Origin: 40-80 sp040394775
GTDB lineage: Bacteria; Bacteroidota; Bacteroidia; Flavobacteriales_D; Crocinitomicaceae
Direction: 5' to 3'
DNA: 18,648 bases
NCBI GenBank assembly: GCA_040394775.1
Contig: JBEBRN010000058.1
Coordinates: 1-18,648 of the forward strand
The position numbers were made by a program, and so were the translations under genes. Positions within the stretch are counted from its first letter, which is position 1, and the number at the start of each line of letters is the position of its first letter. A model generated the notes under the pieces. It was not told where the DNA came from, made no database searches, and was given only the letters and a program-made list of their open reading frames with translations. Positions 14,715-18,648 of this stretch are shown piece after piece.

Positions 14715-17700
14715 ATGAAAGATATGCTGTCGGAATTTCAAAAACCAACAAAAGAAGAATGGTTAAGTTTACTTGAAAAAGAATTGAAAGGTGAATCGAT
14801 TGATTCTAAATTAATCAAACACAACGATATTGAACAATTAACATATCCATCTTTCTTTTACCCTACTGATGCAACACCAAATGCTGCATTATTAAGTGAC
14901 ACCTTCCTTTCCGGCAAAACAAATCACAACAATAACGATTGGGATATTTTTTCTTTTATTCAGGTGGACAAGGAAATGGAAGGAAATAAAAAAGCACTCG
15001 ACTTTTTAAACAATGGTGTTTCTGCGCTTTACTTCCAAATAGAAAAAGAAGAAGTAGATTTAGACGTTTTACTAAAAAACATAAAAACTGATTTCATTCA
15101 GGTCGTTTTTCGTTGTTCAAATGAGCTCGGGAAAACAATTCAAGACTGGTTTCATCGCCATCAATTCAAACAACCGACGCTCGCGAAAGAAAACATTTCT
15201 TCTTTTCCGCTTCATTCAGCTGGAGGAAATGCCATTGAGGAAGTCGCATATATTTTATCTAATTTCAGTAAAATCCCTTCTACCACCATTGAAATTGGTA
15301 TTGGCAGTCAGTTTTTAATTGAAATAGCAAAGATTAGAGCTATTCGTATTCTAATTCAAAACAAATTTGGAATTCGACCTTATATATTGGCGAAAACGGG
15401 ATTTGTCAACAAATCACTAAAAGACCCTTACACCAACTTATTACGGCAAACAACAGAAGCAGCTTCGGCGGCAATTGGTGGTGCAGATGGTATTTTAGTC
15501 ATGCCATACGATGCTTGGTCATCCGATGGTGTCACTGCCAACTCAGAAAGAATGGCGAAGAATATTTCGTTAATTCTGAAGGAAGAATCCTTTTTAGACA
15601 AGGTGATAGATGCCGCATCAGGAAGTTACGCAATAGACTATTTAACGGAACAAATTATGGAAAAAGCTTCCGTATTAGCAAGTACCATTAAATACAAAGG
15701 CATCCGCTTAACCATTGTTGACAATGTGGAAAACACCGCTAAAAAACGTGTTGAAGCTTATAAAAGTGATAAAGAAATTCTAATCGGAGTCAATAAATAT
15801 CCCAACCCTGAGAAGAATGATCAAACTTGGGCATTGCCTAAAATCGACCGTTTTTTCAAACCACTTGTAATTGAAGTAGCTATTCAAGAGGAAGGAGAAG
15901 CATCTTTGGACACAGAGCCGATTGAAGGTGTATCCATAAGTTTATTCAGTGATACCGAAGAAAAAAAGCAAGTAGACATTTTTGAAACAGCAGAGAAAAT
16001 AGCCATCAAGAATTTCTACACTCAAAAAGATAAAGAAAAATTGCCGCATATTGGATACGTCTCTGGAATAGCTCCATATTTGGGTGGACCATACGGCTCC
16101 ATGTATTCTATCAAACCGTGGACAATTCGCCAATATGCTGGTTTTTCGACAGCCGAAGATTCGAATGCATTTTACCGCCGAAATTTAGCTGCTGGACAAA
16201 AAGGTTTGTCGGTTGCTTTTGACTTAGCGACACACAGAGGTTACGATTCCGACCACGAAAGAGTTGTTGGAGATGTCGGTAAAGCAGGAGTTGCAATTGA
16301 CTCTGTATTGGATATGAAGATTCTATTTGACCAAATTCCATTGGATCAAATGTCAGTTTCCATGACAATGAACGGAGCGGTTATTCCAATTTTGGCATTC
16401 TACATTGTGGCAGCGGAAGAGCAAGGCGTCAAACAAGAATTACTTTCGGGAACAATACAAAACGATATTTTGAAGGAGTTCATGGTACGAAATACCTATA
16501 TCTATCCTCCTACTCCTTCGATGAAAATCATTTCGGACATCTTCGAGTACACGTCGAATAATATGCCGAAATTCAATTCTATTTCTATTTCTGGCTACCA
16601 TATGCAAGAAGCTGGCGCAACAAATACGATTGAATTAGCATACACCTTAGCAGATGGTTTAGAATATTTAAAAACAGGTATTAAAGCAGGAATGAACATT
16701 GATGCTTTTGCACCACGTTTAAGCTTTTTCTGGGCAATTGGAATGAATCCCTTTATGGAAATTGCTAAAATGAGAGCAGGACGTTTATTGTGGGCGAAAA
16801 TGGTCAACCAATTTAACCCTAAAAACAAAAAATCACTTGCATTAAGAACACACTGTCAAACTTCTGGATGGAGTTTAACCGAACAAGACCCTTTTAACAA
16901 CGTTGCTAGAACCTGTATTGAAGCATTAGCAGCTGCTTTTGGTGGCACTCAATCTTTACACACCAACGCATTGGACGAAGCGATTGCTTTACCAACTGAT
17001 TTCTCGGCACGAATAGCACGTAACACACAAATCTATCTACAACAAGAAACGGGCATCACTTCTATCATCGATCCGTGGGCTGGAAGCAATTATGTGGAGA
17101 CACTTACCGCACAAATAGCGGAAGAAGCATGGGCATTAATCGATGAAGTGGAGAAATTAGGCGGAATGTCAAAAGCGATTGAGACGGGAATCCCTAAGAT
17201 GCGTATCGAGGAAGCAGCAGCACGTAAACAAGCACGTATTGATTCAGGAAAAGATATTATTGTCGGTGTGAATCAATACACGGTTGAAAATAGTTCACAA
17301 TTTGACATTCTAGAAGTCGACAATGCAAAGGTTCGTCTTTCACAAATTGACCGACTAAATAAAATGAGAGCTGAGCGCGATGAAAAAGCCGTTCAAATTT
17401 CTTTGGAAAAATTATCACTCGCCGCACAAACAGGTAATGGAAACTTATTAGAAATTGCGATTGAATGTGCGCGAAATCGAGCTTCTTTAGGTGAAATTTC
17501 AGATGCCATGGAAAAGCATTTCGGTCGTTATAAAGCAACCATTCGGTCTATCCAAGGCGTTTATTCCTCTGTAAGTATGAAAGATAAAGAATTTGAAAAA
17601 GCAATTGAATTAGCCAATCAATTTGCAAAACTAGAAGGTCGCCGTCCAAGAATCATGGTCGCTAAAATGGGACAAGATGGACACGACAGAGGTGCGAAAG

Positions 17701-18038
17701 TAATCGCTACCTCCTTTGCAGATATTGGTTTTGATGTCGATATGGGGCCATTATTCCAAACGCCCGCGGAAGCAGCGCGACAAGCGGTGGAGAATGATGT
17801 ACACGTCTTAGGCGTATCTTCGCTTGCTGCTGGTCATAAAACATTAGTGCCCCAAGTGATAGAAGAATTAAAGAAGTTAGGCCGTGAAGACATTATGGTT
17901 GTTGCTGGAGGTGTTATCCCACATCAAGATTATGATTATCTATTCAAAGCAGGTGTTTTCGGTGTCTTCGGTCCAGGAACAAAAATTCCTGCCTCAGCTA
18001 TTGAAATTTTGAAACTTTTAATCAAAAGTTACGAATAA
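14715..18038 (+). CDS. mutAB: Methylmalonyl-CoA mutase, small and large subunits fused in one chain
   Basis: This 1107-aa protein interconverts methylmalonyl-CoA and succinyl-CoA with adenosylcobalamin. Residues 1 to about 410 match the small subunit (MutA): a degenerate mutase barrel with GGADGILVMPYD and no B12 domain. Residues about 420-960 are a complete large-subunit barrel. By alignment with the Propionibacterium alpha subunit, Y474, R592 and H629 correspond to Tyr89, Arg207 and His244; the first two distinguish methylmalonyl- from isobutyryl-CoA mutases. Residues about 970-1105 are the B12-binding domain: DGHDRG with cobalt-ligand H990, GVSSLAAGH and AGGVIP. The usual Arg82 equivalent is K467. 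No GTPase domain is present, so it is not an IcmF fusion. The start ATG at 14715 gives the normal MutA opening (EEWLSLLEKELKG). No in-frame stop or frameshift lies at the junction. No clear promoter is seen in the 112 nt upstream. Confidence 0.95.
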   Translation: MKDMLSEFQKPTKEEWLSLLEKELKGESIDSKLIKHNDIEQLTYPSFFYPTDATPNAALLSDTFLSGKTNHNNNDWDIFSFIQVDKEMEGNKKALDFLNNGVSALYFQIEKEEVDLDVLLKNIKTDFIQVVFRCSNELGKTIQDWFHRHQFKQPTLAKENISSFPLHSAGGNAIEEVAYILSNFSKIPSTTIEIGIGSQFLIEIAKIRAIRILIQNKFGIRPYILAKTGFVNKSLKDPYTNLLRQTTEAASAAIGGADGILVMPYDAWSSDGVTANSERMAKNISLILKEESFLDKVIDAASGSYAIDYLTEQIMEKASVLASTIKYKGIRLTIVDNVENTAKKRVEAYKSDKEILIGVNKYPNPEKNDQTWALPKIDRFFKPLVIEVAIQEEGEASLDTEPIEGVSISLFSDTEEKKQVDIFETAEKIAIKNFYTQKDKEKLPHIGYVSGIAPYLGGPYGSMYSIKPWTIRQYAGFSTAEDSNAFYRRNLAAGQKGLSVAFDLATHRGYDSDHERVVGDVGKAGVAIDSVLDMKILFDQIPLDQMSVSMTMNGAVIPILAFYIVAAEEQGVKQELLSGTIQNDILKEFMVRNTYIYPPTPSMKIISDIFEYTSNNMPKFNSISISGYHMQEAGATNTIELAYTLADGLEYLKTGIKAGMNIDAFAPRLSFFWAIGMNPFMEIAKMRAGRLLWAKMVNQFNPKNKKSLALRTHCQTSGWSLTEQDPFNNVARTCIEALAAAFGGTQSLHTNALDEAIALPTDFSARIARNTQIYLQQETGITSIIDPWAGSNYVETLTAQIAEEAWALIDEVEKLGGMSKAIETGIPKMRIEEAAARKQARIDSGKDIIVGVNQYTVENSSQFDILEVDNAKVRLSQIDRLNKMRAERDEKAVQISLEKLSLAAQTGNGNLLEIAIECARNRASLGEISDAMEKHFGRYKATIRSIQGVYSSVSMKDKEFEKAIELANQFAKLEGRRPRIMVAKMGQDGHDRGAKVIATSFADIGFDVDMGPLFQTPAEAARQAVENDVHVLGVSSLAAGHKTLVPQVIEELKKLGREDIMVVAGGVIPHQDYDYLFKAGVFGVFGPGTKIPASAIEILKLLIKSYE

Positions 18039-18109
18039 TAGTATAATTTTACTTAACTTTATAAAAAGGCACAGTTATTGAAACTAACAACTTAAAAAAA
18101 ATTGAAACT

Positions 18110-18648
18110 ATGAAAAATTACATTTTATTATCATTAGTATTATTTTGCTTTTCTTTTATTGGGAAAGCGCAAGCTCCAGATTACGACGATTTAATTATAT
18201 TATATGCTGATGGAAAGTATGAGAAATTAATCGACGAATGTCTGAAATATAACGATAAGGATGCGACAAGAAATGATGCCTTACCTTATTTTTACTTAGC
18301 AAAAGCATATTATGGAATGTCACAACAAGGTGATAGAGCCCCTGAATACAAAAATGCATTCAAAAGTGCCGCACAAGCAATGGGTAAATTTTACAAAAAG
18401 GATAAAGCTGGTTCATATTATGCCGAGAACGAAGAGTTTATTGAGAAATTCAAAAGTGCTGCCGCTGAAGTAATGTTAAATGAATACGAAGCAAAAAATT
18501 ACCGAAAATCAGCTACATCAGCTAATGTATTTAAAAAGACATCTCCTGACAATATTGGTGCTGATTTTATGATTGCAGCGAGTAAGTTTATGGATAAAGA
18601 TAGATCATCTGCTATTAGTATATGGAGAGAAGTTGAAAAATCATTTTT
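18110..18648 (+). CDS. Exported helical-repeat (TPR-like) protein, cut by window end
   Basis: An ATG at 18110 opens a frame that runs without a stop to the window end (179 full codons). It starts with a signal peptide (MKNYILLSLVLFCFSFIGKA, cleavage likely near residue 20-21). The following sequence is alpha-helical with TPR-like pairs: DDLIILYADGKYEKLIDECLK, ALPYFYLAKAYYGMSQ, then a later set around NYRKSATSANVFKKTSPDN and DFMIAASKFMDKDRSSAISIW (each split by short gaps). This suggests a periplasmic scaffold or binding protein. The 71-nt gap after the mutase holds only a weak promoter-like TAACTTTA, so co-transcription with the mutase is possible. The C-terminal half and function cannot be seen. 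Confidence 0.85.
   Translation, partial: MKNYILLSLVLFCFSFIGKAQAPDYDDLIILYADGKYEKLIDECLKYNDKDATRNDALPYFYLAKAYYGMSQQGDRAPEYKNAFKSAAQAMGKFYKKDKAGSYYAENEEFIEKFKSAAAEVMLNEYEAKNYRKSATSANVFKKTSPDNIGADFMIAASKFMDKDRSSAISIWREVEKSF

Noticed and set aside
14715..18038. IcmF-type isobutyryl-CoA mutase fusion
   Set aside because: There is no GTPase domain, the B12 domain is C-terminal, and the Y474/R592 pair fits methylmalonyl-CoA specificity.

Overview
The window looks like a chromosomal segment of an AT-rich member of the Bacteroidota, most likely order Flavobacteriales. Three things point there. Two proteins end in type IX secretion (T9SS type A) C-terminal sorting domains. Promoters match the Bacteroidota form TAnnTTTG, with a TTTG element upstream in one case, and there are no strong Shine-Dalgarno sites. 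Several families are typical of the phylum: a GT117/DUF2723 membrane protein, an ECF sigma / one-TM protein / outer-membrane barrel cassette, and YwqK/MORN-like lipoproteins. A genus cannot be named from the sequence.

Layout. Positions 26-3402 (+) form a tight three-gene unit: a long-chain polyprenyl diphosphate synthase, a MORN-like lipoprotein (ATGA overlap) and DNA primase DnaG. It converges, with 17 bp between stops, on a minus-strand pair at 3420-8153: a 1371-aa GT117-family multi-pass protein followed 3 nt later by a NodB-type polysaccharide deacetylase. Next come two identical tandem tRNA-Gln(UUG) genes (8448-8616) with a clear promoter and a shared hairpin terminator. Positions 8689-9600 (-) encode a T9SS cargo protein. 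Positions 9755-12150 (-) hold an ECF sigma factor, an overlapping single-TM anti-sigma-like protein and an outer-membrane beta-barrel protein. Positions 12355-13230 (+) encode a second T9SS cargo protein, followed by a perfect 15-bp inverted repeat. RlmN (13359-14441) overlaps a 54-aa two-TM protein by ATGA. A 1107-aa methylmalonyl-CoA mutase (14715-18038) joins the small (MutA-like) and large (MutB-like) subunits in one chain. A secreted or periplasmic protein starting at 18110 is cut by the window end.

Most of this is housekeeping and envelope biology. I see no phage, transposon, CRISPR array or defence island. The points most worth a second look are the MutA-MutB fusion, a DnaG zinc motif that has lost three of its four metal ligands, apparently leaderless promoters in front of the prenyl synthase and rlmN, the small membrane protein coupled to rlmN, and the self-contained sigma / one-TM / barrel cassette. 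I did not find a convincing undescribed system.
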